This document shows positions 20,983-30,730 of a stretch of 64,000 nucleotides of DNA, one piece after another. Source of the DNA: Eukaryota sp. TZLM1-RC (Eukaryota; Metamonada: BaSk clade); NCBI GenBank assembly GCA_040285825.1, contig JAUPSS010000004.1, positions 2,026,550 to 2,090,549 on the forward strand, read 5' to 3'. The notes below the pieces were generated by a model. It ran no database searches and had not been told where the DNA came from. It saw nothing but the letters and a program-made list of their open reading frames with translations. The position numbers were made by a program, and so were the translations under genes. Position 1 is the stretch's first letter. Each line of letters starts with the position of its first letter.

Positions 20983-21100
20983 ATGATAACAAAGAGTAAG
21001 GATAATTTATTAGAATTTCACCGGCCCTTATAAAGGCCATCACTAGTGAACTATACTATATAAATACAAATGTACTAGACTAATTGTCCACAGTACAACA
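20965..21100 (-). repeat. LTR of element 1 (5' LTR)
   Basis: 136 bp, one mismatch to the other LTR. Contains a TATAAG motif inside a near-palindrome (CCTTTATAAGGG in element orientation) and the start codon of the first ORF. Confidence 0.9.
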
Positions 21101-21418
21101 TCTATTTAAAACGGCTGGTTATAAGGTCTTTTAAATTGATGAGTTTTGAACCAGTTGCTGTTGTTTCAAATGTAAGAAAGTGGAGAAAACAGTTGAAACA
21201 TTCCGATGGTGCAGAAATCCTAGGTAATGGAAGAGGCATGAGATGTCTATTCGTCACGGACTTACCATGTGTAAATCAAAAGACATCGAAATTCTTCGCT
21301 GAATATGTTGGCAGTGATGGAAGCACATGTAAATGATGGAGATAGACCGGAATACCTACAGAGAGCCAAGGTTGATGAATGTTCAAAGAAAATTGCATTA
21401 AGAAGAAAATCTTCCTAA
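21101..21418 (+). pseudogene. Fanzor nuclease relic, family F1, 3' part
   Basis: Directly continues the relic interrupted at 14143. Removing one TCTA duplicate restores adjacency. One frame reads KTAGYKVF, stop, IDEF, stop, TSCCCFKCKKVE, the Fanzor 'GYKVxxxDEFRTS' block with its zinc-ribbon CxxC. Further on, RHGLTMCKS and, after another stop, LNMLAVMEAHV and RPEYLQR give the normal C-terminus. Multiple stops show decay. Co-oriented with, and about 600 bp upstream of, the phosphatase gene. Confidence 0.8.
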
Positions 21419-21679
21419 ATAGATAAATTTGTAATTATAACCGACCATAAAGACGTTACATTTAATATAAATCCTCTTCCTCTTCAAAAGAAAAACCCTA
21501 CAAAATATATATTTGCTAGGTTAATTTAAATTTAGGTTATTCAAGAAGGTTTCGGAATACAAAGGATAAGGGAGATTCAAACAAGGAAAAATTTGATAAA
21601 TTTCTTAAATTTTTTTAACCCAAACTTTTTTGATTTATTTCAATAAAATGCTATACGACAAAGTTAAAATTCTAAATCT

Positions 21680-21960
21680 TTATATCCCAAATCAGCCAAG
21701 AAGTATTGACTGGAAGTTTTTCCTTCATAAAAGCGTCCAAGAGATAGCAAAGATGAAGAAAATAAGGGAACAACACCTTTGAAAACTGAAAATTCAATTC
21801 TGTTTGGTCAACAACTCTTGTCAAAAACTCTCCGTTTACGTTGTTCTACAATTTCAACAAAACCACCCAAACAAAGATGAAGCAAGAGGTCCAAGCGGGT
21901 CATGAAGGGAAATTGCAAATGGACAGAGGACATAATGAGTATGCGATTCTGCATTCAAGG
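21680..21960 (-). pseudogene. Non-LTR retroelement relic 2 (C-terminal block)
   Basis: Minus strand reads CPFAISLHDPLGPLASSLF, then in a shifted frame PNRIEFSVFKG and SLLSLGRFYE. It matches relic 3 (NRIVFSIFKG, LLSLGSHYE) and the PFAMSLNGRLG block of relic 1. It stops about 60 bp before the phosphatase start. Confidence 0.55.
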
Positions 21961-21988
21961 ATAACAATTTTGCTTTATATGAAATAAT

Positions 21989-22014
21989 ACTTATTTCATT
22001 GCTATAGACATCAT
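21989..22014 (+). promoter_or_regulatory. Conserved start-proximal element, copy C
   Basis: ACTTATTTCATTGCTATAGA then CATCAT; ATG follows 26 nt after the A of ATTG. The GGTGTAA part of the other copies is not present. Confidence 0.5.
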
Positions 22015-22023
22015 CTATAACTA

Positions 22024-22728
22024 ATGACACGAACTCCTTCAAAGCCTCTTCTTTTACTTGACTTCAACGGCACTCTTGTTCACCGTACCAAGAGGCGGCT
22101 GAGGGGTACTTCTCCTGCTAAAATCAACAAACACTACCTTTATCCTCGCCCCGGGCTTATGGATTTTTTACAAAATCTCTCACCGTTGTTCTCCATTTGT
22201 CTATATTCTAGTGCTCAATTTCGTACTATTGAACCCATACTAACAGAGCTGAATATCAACCAACACATCCAGAGAGTCTATGATCGTCGTTACAATGTGA
22301 GAGACGTTGAAGAAGGCGAGAAACCCTGGGATACGAAGAGGGATTTGAACAAGATCTTTGATGATACTCCTGAACATGACCTGAGTTCTGTTATTCTAGT
22401 AGACAATGAGCTTCGTAAGATGGCAGACTTTTCTGATAACGGAATACTGATAAGTGATTACGGAGATCAGGAGGTGTTTGATAAGAGTCCTGCTGCCCTT
22501 GTTCAGCTTACAGAATATTTGACTGGTTTGGGGGAAGCATGGGGAAATCAATCAATCAATGACGTGAGGCAGTTTCTTCTCAGTAAACCATTTGTAGAAA
22601 ATATTGCTAGACCTAAAATAACTCAAGAAGTTCCAAGTGTTGTTCTTCCAAAGAGAAATTCTTTTGGTCCCAGAAGGAAATTTAATAGAAACAGGGCAGA
22701 TAAAAAAAGAGCAAATGTAAGTAGATAA
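22024..22728 (+). CDS. FCP1/SCP-like HAD phosphatase family protein
   Basis: 234 aa. The N-terminal HAD motif I reads LLLDFNGTLVHR (residues about 9-20), followed by YPRPGLMDFLQNLS, motif II LYSSA (residues near 58-62), and VILVDNELRKMADFSDNGI, typical of the FCP/NIF domain. The second catalytic Asp of DxDGT is Asn here (DFNGT), so phosphatase activity may be lost or weak; DxNGT variants occur in some relatives. The tail is basic. RNA polymerase II CTD or other phosphoproteins are the usual substrates of active members. Convergent with NMD3, 3' ends 77 bp apart. Confidence 0.85.
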   Translation: MTRTPSKPLLLLDFNGTLVHRTKRRLRGTSPAKINKHYLYPRPGLMDFLQNLSPLFSICLYSSAQFRTIEPILTELNINQHIQRVYDRRYNVRDVEEGEKPWDTKRDLNKIFDDTPEHDLSSVILVDNELRKMADFSDNGILISDYGDQEVFDKSPAALVQLTEYLTGLGEAWGNQSINDVRQFLLSKPFVENIARPKITQEVPSVVLPKRNSFGPRRKFNRNRADKKRANVSR

Positions 22729-22805
22729 TAAGTTACTAAAATTATTTATAAATATTTAAATAGAAATTTAATTTACTCAGACTATAACTAAAACTATAAA
22801 ACTAA

Positions 22806-24281
22806 TTACTCCATGTCAGCACCAACTTCCAAGTCCTCGACCAACTCTTCTATTGGAACTAATTCATCTGCTTCTGCTTGATGAGAATCTAACCTAAACA
22901 GTTCAATTCCAGACCGTAGTTCAGGATCTTCCTCGATTTCAGCCATGAATTGTTCTGCATCGTCTTCAGCATTGCCATCTTCAATGTCATTATGCTCAAC
23001 TGCCATTCTCTTCAACTTATATCTTCTGGGTTTTGTTCGCTGATAAATTTTCTTAACCAAAACTACATCTGGCAATTCCACCCCAGTCACATTAGGATCA
23101 ACATCACCCAGCATTTGATTACTAGTCAGGTCGTACCCTTGGACAATATCACCAGGATGAATAATATGGCCCAAATCAGTGGTAGTATTGAAGTAAATTT
23201 CTTGAACTCCAAAATCTGACTCCCTCACCACCATTGCCTCATACAATGCAGTTTCTGTTTTTCCTTGTGTGTAATTGGAAACAATAGGTTCAATAGCTAA
23301 AACTACAAAGTTGACTAACTGCCGGGAAGACGTTAGTGCAGGGAAAGGGTCTCTCCAATAACGTTGGGGATTAATGGCAACTGTTCTGGAAGTGAAAGGG
23401 TCTACTAGAACAAAAACAGAAGCTACTCTCTTTACGAGGGCAAATCTGGCAAAATCACCGACAGAAGCAGCCGTTTTGGCAGGTAAATATACCAAATCAT
23501 GTTTGCAAACAGGAGCAATTTCAACAGAAAAAGAATATTTGTTGTGATACGTGTTATTCCTAATATCATGACTAATTAATTTCTTAGAAGTTGAATACCT
23601 GGCAGGGATTACTGAGAGCAACCAATCAACAAAACGTTGGGCGTGGGACCTACTATCAAAAAAGAAGTCAACACCATTTCTTTCCTCCTTAATGTTGACT
23701 GCATTTGCGTGCATTTTATTCTTTAAAATCAGCTGCTCAAGGTACAAAAACGTTCTTTTGTGGGGTACTTTCTGTCGAACCTGAACAGACGCTACCCAAG
23801 TGTGATCAGTGTAAGACTTTGCACATTCAGGACATTGCTCAGTAGTAACAGTAAATTCAACCACTACTTGTTGTTGGAGGATGGCTCCACTAAAGACTTC
23901 CTTTTGAACAGTTAGCTTGACATTAACTCTACGGGAATGAGGTTCAGTCCAGATAAAGACGGCATCGGTCAAACGTACGGTATTGAGGCCTGGAATTCGT
24001 TTGAGGCAAATGGAGAGGAGTTCACGGGATTCTAGAGGAGCTACAACCCAGGCTTTAGGGGGAACCTTCCATCGAGCACATCCTGAGAGTTAGAGAGAGA
24101 ATAAAAAGAAACCTTTACACATGGTAATAGCAAGAAGACGAGGGATAGGTTCTGTGATATCGACACGGGTACGAAGACATTGCATACACATGAAAGCAGG
24201 ATTTGGAGGGGTAGGTTCTCCACACATGCAGCAAAGACAAGTTGCTGGTCCAGAATCGTTAAATTGAACGTGATGAGCCAT
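22806..24281 (-). CDS. NMD3: 60S ribosomal subunit export protein NMD3 (two exons)
   Basis: Exon 1 24281-24113, exon 2 24082-22806, 481 aa after removal of a 30-nt intron. Splicing joins MCK to GCARW and recreates a CxxC. The N-terminus has the Cys-rich zinc region (CLCCMCGE, CMQCLRTRVDITEPIPR), then ESRELLSICLKRI, DAVFIWTEPHSRR and KLTVQKEV, all NMD3 signatures. NMD3 binds the 60S subunit and brings CRM1 for nuclear export. The C-terminus is acidic (DIEDGNAEDDAEQF), with Leu-rich stretches that could serve as export signals. Length is near the family norm (about 500). Confidence 0.93.
24083..24112 (-). other. 30-nt spliceosomal intron in NMD3
   Basis: Minus strand: begins GTTTCT, ends CTCTCTAACTCTCAG. 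Removal restores the NMD3 frame and a zinc-binding CxxC. The CTAAC lies 6 nt before the 3' splice site, like the fused branch-acceptor motif of Giardia and Trichomonas introns. Confidence 0.85.
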
Positions 24282-25323
24282 GTTTGGAAAGTAAGTTTAG
24301 AGGAAGAGGTGAATGAAATACTAGTAGCTTATTCCCTTCTTCAGCAGTCAGATAAATGTTGTGTTTGATTTGTTTTTTGTCTGATTTGAACCAAAACAAA
24401 GAGACAATCAATGCACATGATGTGATGTTATCGATATTATAATCTGCATCTCCATTCAGAAGGTGTTCCATAATTTATCAATAACAAATAGGTTTATTTC
24501 CAAAAGAACCTTTACTTCTTTCAAAAACTGATACGAAATCATCGTTCAACATTTAAGTACAGCAAGGACAATAAAATACAAAGTTGAATTTTGATTTTTA
24601 AAGAGTATTTGTAATGTCTGCTTTCTCCTATTGAACTTCCCAAATTGTCTTTTGTGTCTAAAAAGCGTTTGCTATTACGGTCATGTTTATTTTAAGAAAA
24701 TACAATTGGATTTACTAAATTGATACAAATTGATAACGGAGTTAATAACAAAGGTCTCAGCTCACCAAACAATTTACATTTATTTTGAATATTGGATATT
24801 GATATTAAATACTTGAATTTAATTCGTTTCAACAGGGTCCAGAAGCAGTTGCTGCAAATTGTTTTGATGGTCAATTTTTAAAATTCCCAAGCCACCATCA
24901 CCACTTTTATGAATTTTCTAAGGCAAAGTGTTTAGTACTTCAATCATTACATTTGAGAAGTTACCATGGAACACATTGATAAGTCGGTTGCACAAAGTAA
25001 CTCAATGTCATAAAGCACAAAAGACGGCTGTTTTCGTTCTTTCTCTTATGATTGACAGAGATTTAATCATTACGATGTGATATCTGTATTCGTTGAGTTG
25101 GTTTTTGGGGAATTTGCAGTTACATAATTTCTTTAGTTAATATAGAGTGGTAAATTATAAATCATGTACAATGTTGAGTACTAAAACTTATTTTTGAAAA
25201 CTGATTCACGAAATTGTTGAAAATATCAATATTGAGAGCTCTTTTTTTGTTGTTGAAAAGCCATTTATTTTCTTCAGCAAATTTGGGTTTTTTTTTCAAA
25301 TAATATCTAATTTAATTCTAAAC
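24282..25323. other. About 1 kb without a convincing gene
   Basis: AT-rich. A 70-aa minus ORF upstream of NMD3 (24259-24471) overlaps the NMD3 start and looks spurious. On the minus strand near 24860-24920 a short KSGDGGLGILK stretch resembles a post-RT block of non-LTR elements, too short to call. Confidence 0.4.
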
Positions 25324-25640
25324 CTATAAATCAACATCTAAAAAATCCATCTCTCCCAAAACAAAAACACTAGATGCAACTCTCTCATAGTGAGATCCAA
25401 GAGAAAGCAAAGCATCAGAAACCATCTTCAACATCCCTTTAAAAATAGAAAACACAATTCTATTTTGCCAAAACAATCTGTTGAAATTTCTGCCAGTTCT
25501 TCTCTTTACAATCATTTCAAAATCATCCAAAAAACGTAAAGCAGTTGGTGCAAGTGAACCAAAAAGGGAAAATACAAATGGATACAAATATATTGAGAGC
25601 TCTCGTAACAATAATGTTGTTTTTATGGACCTGGCAATCT
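25324..25640 (-). pseudogene. Non-LTR retroelement relic 3 (C-terminal block)
   Basis: A 95-aa frame: YPFVFSLFGSLAPTALRFLDD, NRLFWQNRIVFSIFKGMLKM, LLSLGSHYE, ending at 25324. The order and residues match relics 1 and 2. The frame ends with a natural-looking stop, so this may be the true C-terminus of the element's protein. Confidence 0.55.
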
Positions 25641-26045
25641 GATCAACATGTTGAAGATGCAGGTTTTGAGGATGTGGAGCTTGGGCTTGCTTATTAGATA
25701 TTCCTTTTTCTAATCGTTGTTTTATAAAAGAATTATTAAAACAGTTGTCATTTCAACAATCTTGGAAACACAGGGAACTGTTATCGCTGCATTGCTTTAC
25801 TACTATATAGCTTTTTTGTTTAATTGAAAGTAAAATTATTTTAAAACTGTTTCCGTTGATTTGAATAAAATGGTGAATTCTTCAATTTTTATATGTACCA
25901 AAAAATGACCTTTGAAGTACTTTGAAACAATAGAACTGGGTACTATGAAAACCAAAGCCGTTGCTTTACATCGATTCAACAAAACATGGGAAAAAAACTA
26001 AATTTATTAAATCAAAAACACTGAAAGAAATCAAAAAAAACCAAC
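25641..26045. other. AT-rich spacer, no gene seen
   Basis: About 400 bp between relic 3 and the CLPTM1 stop. Contains AATAAA-like signals on the minus strand just after CLPTM1 (near 26000); otherwise nothing recognisable. Confidence 0.4.
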
Positions 26046-27650
26046 CTAGTCCTCGTGCTCCTTTACATCAACAATACCAGCAGTACCTTCAATACGCTTC
26101 TTATCAACAGGGTAAATAAATCTTTGTACCATTAAAATAACAAACACAACATCATCTCTAAAGCAAGCTATTTTGTACAAAAGAGGCAACTTTAAAACAA
26201 AGGTACTGAAATCATCAATGATAGTCGTGAAAAACTTGTAAGATAACGTTCTATAATTGATATGCGCCACTGATTTTAGTTTATAATTAATATAAACTTG
26301 AGGAACCATTTGAGCAAATGAAAACGCAAACGATATGTTGACCAACGTAGTGATGATCCAAGAGTAGGTAGATTTGAACGAAGAATTGTAATAAGTCCAG
26401 ATAGAATAGCCCAGAATTATTGGTAATAAACAAACCATGACAAAGGTCATTGCTTTTGAATCATACTTCCTGGTATTGGAATCATATGAAGATTTTGCTT
26501 TCAACCAAGGCAATTTGATACCTTTTTTGACTATGAAAACAAGATCAAAACATTTAAATAATTTGAAATACTCGATTATTAATCCAATACCTGAAGTAAT
26601 GATCACCACAAAAGAAGTTTCCGAATCGACTAAATAAAGCAAAATAATAGTTTGCATTACAGTATTAAATAGAACAGACCTAATAGACAACCCAGACAAA
26701 TTCTTTTTTCCTTTCCAGAACTGCAAATCTGATTTGAAGGCCAGCATTTCAGAAATTGTATGCCCAAGAGTCACCAGTCCTGTCACTGCCAGCAAATAAG
26801 GAGAAGTGGTCAGAAAGATTCTTTTAAACTCATCAAACATCTCAGGACCTCCTGTCAATTCCGAAAGACCTAAACTTTGTTGGATCTCAGTCTGTTGCTC
26901 AATTGCAGAATAAAGAGTATACTTCCAAATGGGCACGTTTTTCAACACAAAAGTAAAATCAATATTAGACTCGTTTAATGAATTAATTGGAGTTGTGTGT
27001 TCTGGTAATATCCAAAAATCATTAAAAAACGTCAAAGGGTAATAAGCTCGCCCACTGGGGGTCAGATTCAGTTTCCCTTGAAATTGACCGGGCAATTTTC
27101 CCCATTTATAGTATCTACCAGAAGGAATAATTCCAAAATTAATTTCTGGTAGGAAGCACAGACCTCTTTCCTTAGATAAGACAGTAACATTATCAGCTTG
27201 ACCTGATGCTAGAAAAGTTCGTTCCTCTTGTGTGTATAGAGGTAGAACCTTGGTGAAAGTTCCCTGAATGATGTAAGGTTTGATTGAGGACGAAGGAGAG
27301 GAGATAAAGAGATAAGCATGGAGTGTGGAGTTGTGGGTTAGTACAGACTCAGGGAGTTCAAGAGAAAGGGATTCATTGAGGGAAATAGTTGAGGTTAAGG
27401 TTAGGTCCTTGGTAGAATAGACTGGGGTGAAATGAGAAGCATTAAACTTGCTGAGAGGTAGGGTTGATGCATAGAGCTCTAACTGGAGTTTGGAACCCAG
27501 TGGAAATATGGGTCTATGTTGCGGAATGGAGTTTGGATAAGGAGTGAGAGAGCCAGGTGTATAAAACATCTTTGCTATAGAAAAAACAAAGAAAGCGACC
27601 ATAAGGTACTTCTTGTTAAACTTGAAAGGAGGTGCAGCTTGCGTTGACAT
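26046..27650 (-). CDS. CLPTM1: CLPTM1-family multipass membrane protein
   Basis: 534 aa from ATG 27650 (MSTQAAPP); a GTG-initiated extension was not used. An N-terminal TM (YLMVAFFVFSIAKMF) leads into a large lumenal domain with several N-glycosylation sequons. Then come the family hallmarks: MLAFKSDLQFWKGKKNLSGL, SVLFNTVMQTIILLYLVD, SGIGLIIEYFK, QMVPQVYINYKLKSVAHI, then CFRDDVVFVILMVQRFIYP. About six TMs in the C-terminal half. CLPTM1 proteins act in the ER/Golgi on receptor assembly and lipid scrambling. The C-terminus is short and acidic. Confidence 0.93.
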   Translation of the reverse strand: MSTQAAPPFKFNKKYLMVAFFVFSIAKMFYTPGSLTPYPNSIPQHRPIFPLGSKLQLELYASTLPLSKFNASHFTPVYSTKDLTLTSTISLNESLSLELPESVLTHNSTLHAYLFISSPSSSIKPYIIQGTFTKVLPLYTQEERTFLASGQADNVTVLSKERGLCFLPEINFGIIPSGRYYKWGKLPGQFQGKLNLTPSGRAYYPLTFFNDFWILPEHTTPINSLNESNIDFTFVLKNVPIWKYTLYSAIEQQTEIQQSLGLSELTGGPEMFDEFKRIFLTTSPYLLAVTGLVTLGHTISEMLAFKSDLQFWKGKKNLSGLSIRSVLFNTVMQTIILLYLVDSETSFVVIITSGIGLIIEYFKLFKCFDLVFIVKKGIKLPWLKAKSSYDSNTRKYDSKAMTFVMVCLLPIILGYSIWTYYNSSFKSTYSWIITTLVNISFAFSFAQMVPQVYINYKLKSVAHINYRTLSYKFFTTIIDDFSTFVLKLPLLYKIACFRDDVVFVILMVQRFIYPVDKKRIEGTAGIVDVKEHED

Positions 27651-27809
27651 CTTCTGGTGGTGCAAAAAAGAATTTTTATCAAAACGCACTTCTGGGGTTT
27701 GACCAATTCATGCAATCTTGATAGACGTTAACCATACTTTAGTTCTATCACTATATGATATCACGGTCAAATGATAATTCGTACAGGTACGCAATACATG
27801 GAAAAACAC

Positions 27810-29705
27810 TTATCTACGGGGTCTCCGGAACGCCTCAGGTCTTCTATTGTGGTAGTGCTCACTTATGGCAATCTCCAGTTGGTTTCTGGAGGCTGAGATG
27901 TCCCTCGACCAGAGTGTCTGACATTGAGGGCATACAAACTCTTCATTGTTCACCCTCCCATCATCGTGATACAACTTTTGATTGAATACCTTACAGCAAT
28001 TCGTTTTGGCAGATGTGTAGAATTCATCTCCATTTGCCTTCACATATGTAAAATGTTTCTGAATCTCCTTCAAAAAGCGCTTCCTTGGGGTTTTCACAGA
28101 TTGCCTTGATGGCCCATCCCTTCCACTACCAAACCAAATTATGGTTTCTCTTCCATTAGCCATTAGTTTAATTTGTTCAATTAATCCCATTATCCTTTTT
28201 TAACTTCTTATAAACAAATCAAACTCGGCGATCTCCATTTATCAGCAGTTGGTCTAGTATAGTTTTCGGACGGAAGTCGGCATTGCTGATTTCTTCCTGT
28301 GTCGGTACCCACATCAAAGGCATTGCTACTTCATTCAGATATTTGTGTAAATTCTTAGCAAAATAGCAATTTGGTGATGCATGGGTCAGGACCGGTGGGT
28401 GAATGATCTTCCTTGCCTTTGGATTCAGAACAAGGCCCGAAAGTTGATGATCAACATTGTTATTATCAATTCTTGATCCAATTGAATAACCACCCAAATT
28501 TTTGTGATTAGGATCAATTGCACAAAATGAATATTCAATTGGATCAACTGGCGGAGGCTCATAGGCATCGTCAGTTCTTCGACGTTGCCTAGGACGAACC
28601 TGTTGTTGAAGTCTAGAGTTTCGCTTTCGACTCTTTGCAGGAATATCGAGTTCCCCACTGGCTATGGTGGTTGCCAATTCTCTGGATGTCCGGCGATTCT
28701 TATTTTTTTGGGGGGCAAAGGAAAATGAGAAGCGGATTGAACAGCATCTGAACTGATGGTGTAAGTCAGATACTTCTTTTTTCTGAAACAGGCAAACGGA
28801 TCTTTCAGCAGACAGTGGTTGGCATTAAAAGAGAGAAAATGCTTTTCCAGTTTTTGACTAAAAGAGATAAAGCCAGGAGAATAACTGGGGGGTGTGCACA
28901 CGGCATTTCTTCGCATGGTGTCAGATGCAATATTTTCCAGAAAGGATAAAAAATTTAGCCCAGCAGTGAATATTAAGCTGATGTTGTCTAGATTGAGATC
29001 AACATTGTCCAGCATCAACATAGCGTCAAAACGATAAGGGTCTGCAACCTGCTGAGTAAATAGGTCCAATATGAACTCATGGTGACCTTCATCATACCAT
29101 GCGCGCAAAGAGTCAGGAATAGTGGCTGCAGTCGTGTTCACCACTAATGAAGCTTATTTCTTTGGGCAAGGGCACTCAAAGAAGGTAGCCATTGTCCGGA
29201 AGAAGTTCAGCTTCCAGGAGACAGGGCCATCAGTAGGTATTTGACAAAAGCTGTTCGCCATTTGCAGTGCGCGAAAGCTTCTAATGTCAGAGTGGCACCA
29301 GTTGTCGGTTCCCTTCTGACAGCCAATAGGAGGAAACGGCCAGTCAGGTCGGAAAGAGACATCATAGAGTGCGCGGTACACTTCCATATGATTCTTGAAT
29401 GGGCGTCTCACAGTTGGATGAGGTACCATTACAAAGTCTTGACATTGATACCAAAACTGTTGTTGATATAACCAGAAAGCCATTTCCGGATATTGCAAGA
29501 CAAACAGCTGTGCTAACCGGGCAGTAAGTACAGTCACAGTTCGAATATAGCAAAACTGTCTTTCCATTGAAACAAGAGCTGCAGTAGAGAAGAACTGAGC
29601 AGCACTTGCTGGAACTGTCGTCTTGCTGTTGTTTATTGGTTGCTCACGACGGTTAACTTCCCAGGGGAGTACACGCCCTCGACGTGGCAACTCTGGATTT
29701 GCCAT
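27810..29705 (-). pseudogene. Fanzor nuclease relic, family F3
   Basis: Four consecutive minus-strand frames form one decayed gene. 29705-29154 and 29144-28662 share a frame, separated by a single TAA. 28677-28219 is offset at an A7/T7 run near 28700, and 28190-27810 at another break. Landmarks: FCAIDPNHKNLGGYS as RuvC-I (Asp in AIDPN), WFGSGRDGPSR and PRKRFLKEIQ for the RuvC-II region, NGDEFYTSAKTNCC as the DEFxTS block plus Cys, FVCPQCQTLWSRDISASRNQ as zinc ribbon plus RuvC-III Asp. The three catalytic-type acids remain. The 3' end lies 160 bp upstream of CLPTM1, same strand. Confidence 0.8.
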
Positions 29706-30730
29706 TGGGGTGAATATGTCAGTCGAGAAAAGATCAAACAGTCAACAATAAAAATTTGATTTATTCACAACTTCTTACATCTATACAAATACAAAGCCTG
29801 ACCAAAATGATTATTCAACACTATAATACGTGATATTTAAGCTGCCGCAACTATTTTCTTTCTTGAAAGGTTTACAGTTGAAGGAGTTTTCTCGGTGATA
29901 ACAGTTTATACTAAGATGGTAAGGCTAGAAATGATTGAATGTGAAAATATTTTTTGGAAAATTATTTGAAAAAATCCAAAAACTGCAAAACCTCTTCAAT
30001 TGAAATCTAGCGGTACACCACAATTTTTTTCTATTGTAGAGGTTTTCGATAAACTCATAAAAACTTAATCTAAAACGATGTGCTTCATTCCCTTCTATCT
30101 GTTTTTCCTTCTAATTTTGTTTTGTTAATTGAGTGTTTCTTTATCATTGGATTTTGTTCAGAGTTTCTTCCTACATTTTGTTTTTGCGAGTTCCTTTAAG
30201 TAAGTTCCTTTGAGGTACATGTAATAGTTAAGTCTACTTGTTTTCATTCACATGTTCATTTTTCACCAACAAGTGAGTGTTGGGATAGTCACCAAGTTAA
30301 AATAGCTAGAAATTAGTTTAAATCAACATGTAATAACAAAGTTTCTGGTAGTTAATCAGGTAATCCTTAAGTTGAACCTTTATCAATCATCAATGTAGCA
30401 GAATTAAGGATGATTTAACTGACCAAACAATCAGTGAGCATGAATGGATAAACAACATCAATATAGATGATTTGAAACAATGTTCAATTTGCATGTACTA
30501 TCAAGATTTATAATTTCTTTTCTTATACTAAAAAACTCTTTTTTTGAAATTGGTTTTCATCTCTGCAATTGTTTTGTTTTAGGATTAAGTTGTTGAACTC
30601 TGCCCTTTAATCAACATGGTATTTAACAATCGTACTCTATAAGTTTATCTTTTGGTTACAATTCACAAAAATGAGAATTCTTTATCAAATTTATTTATTA
30701 TTTTATCCAAGTATTAACAAAATCGTTCAT
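29706..30730. other. 1 kb AT-rich intergenic stretch
   Basis: No open frame with gene-like composition. AATAAA-type signals lie near 30700 on the minus strand for the SEL1L-like gene. No tRNA or repeat recognised. Confidence 0.4.

Larger units (their letters stand above)
14144..21100 (-). mobile_element. Ty3/gypsy LTR retrotransposon, element 1 (near-intact)
   Basis: 6,957 bp, minus orientation. LTRs of 136 bp (14144-14279 and 20965-21100) differ at one base, and 4-bp target duplication TCTA flanks both ends (14140-14143 and 21101-21104). Order from the 5' LTR: a low-complexity ORF, gag with zinc knuckle, protease-RT-RNase H-integrase-chromodomain. A polypurine tract abuts the 3' LTR. The target was the F1 Fanzor. 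LTR identity implies recent insertion. Confidence 0.92.

Noticed and set aside
24259-24471. 70-aa minus ORF upstream of NMD3
   Set aside because: Overlaps the NMD3 start in another frame and has no supporting features.
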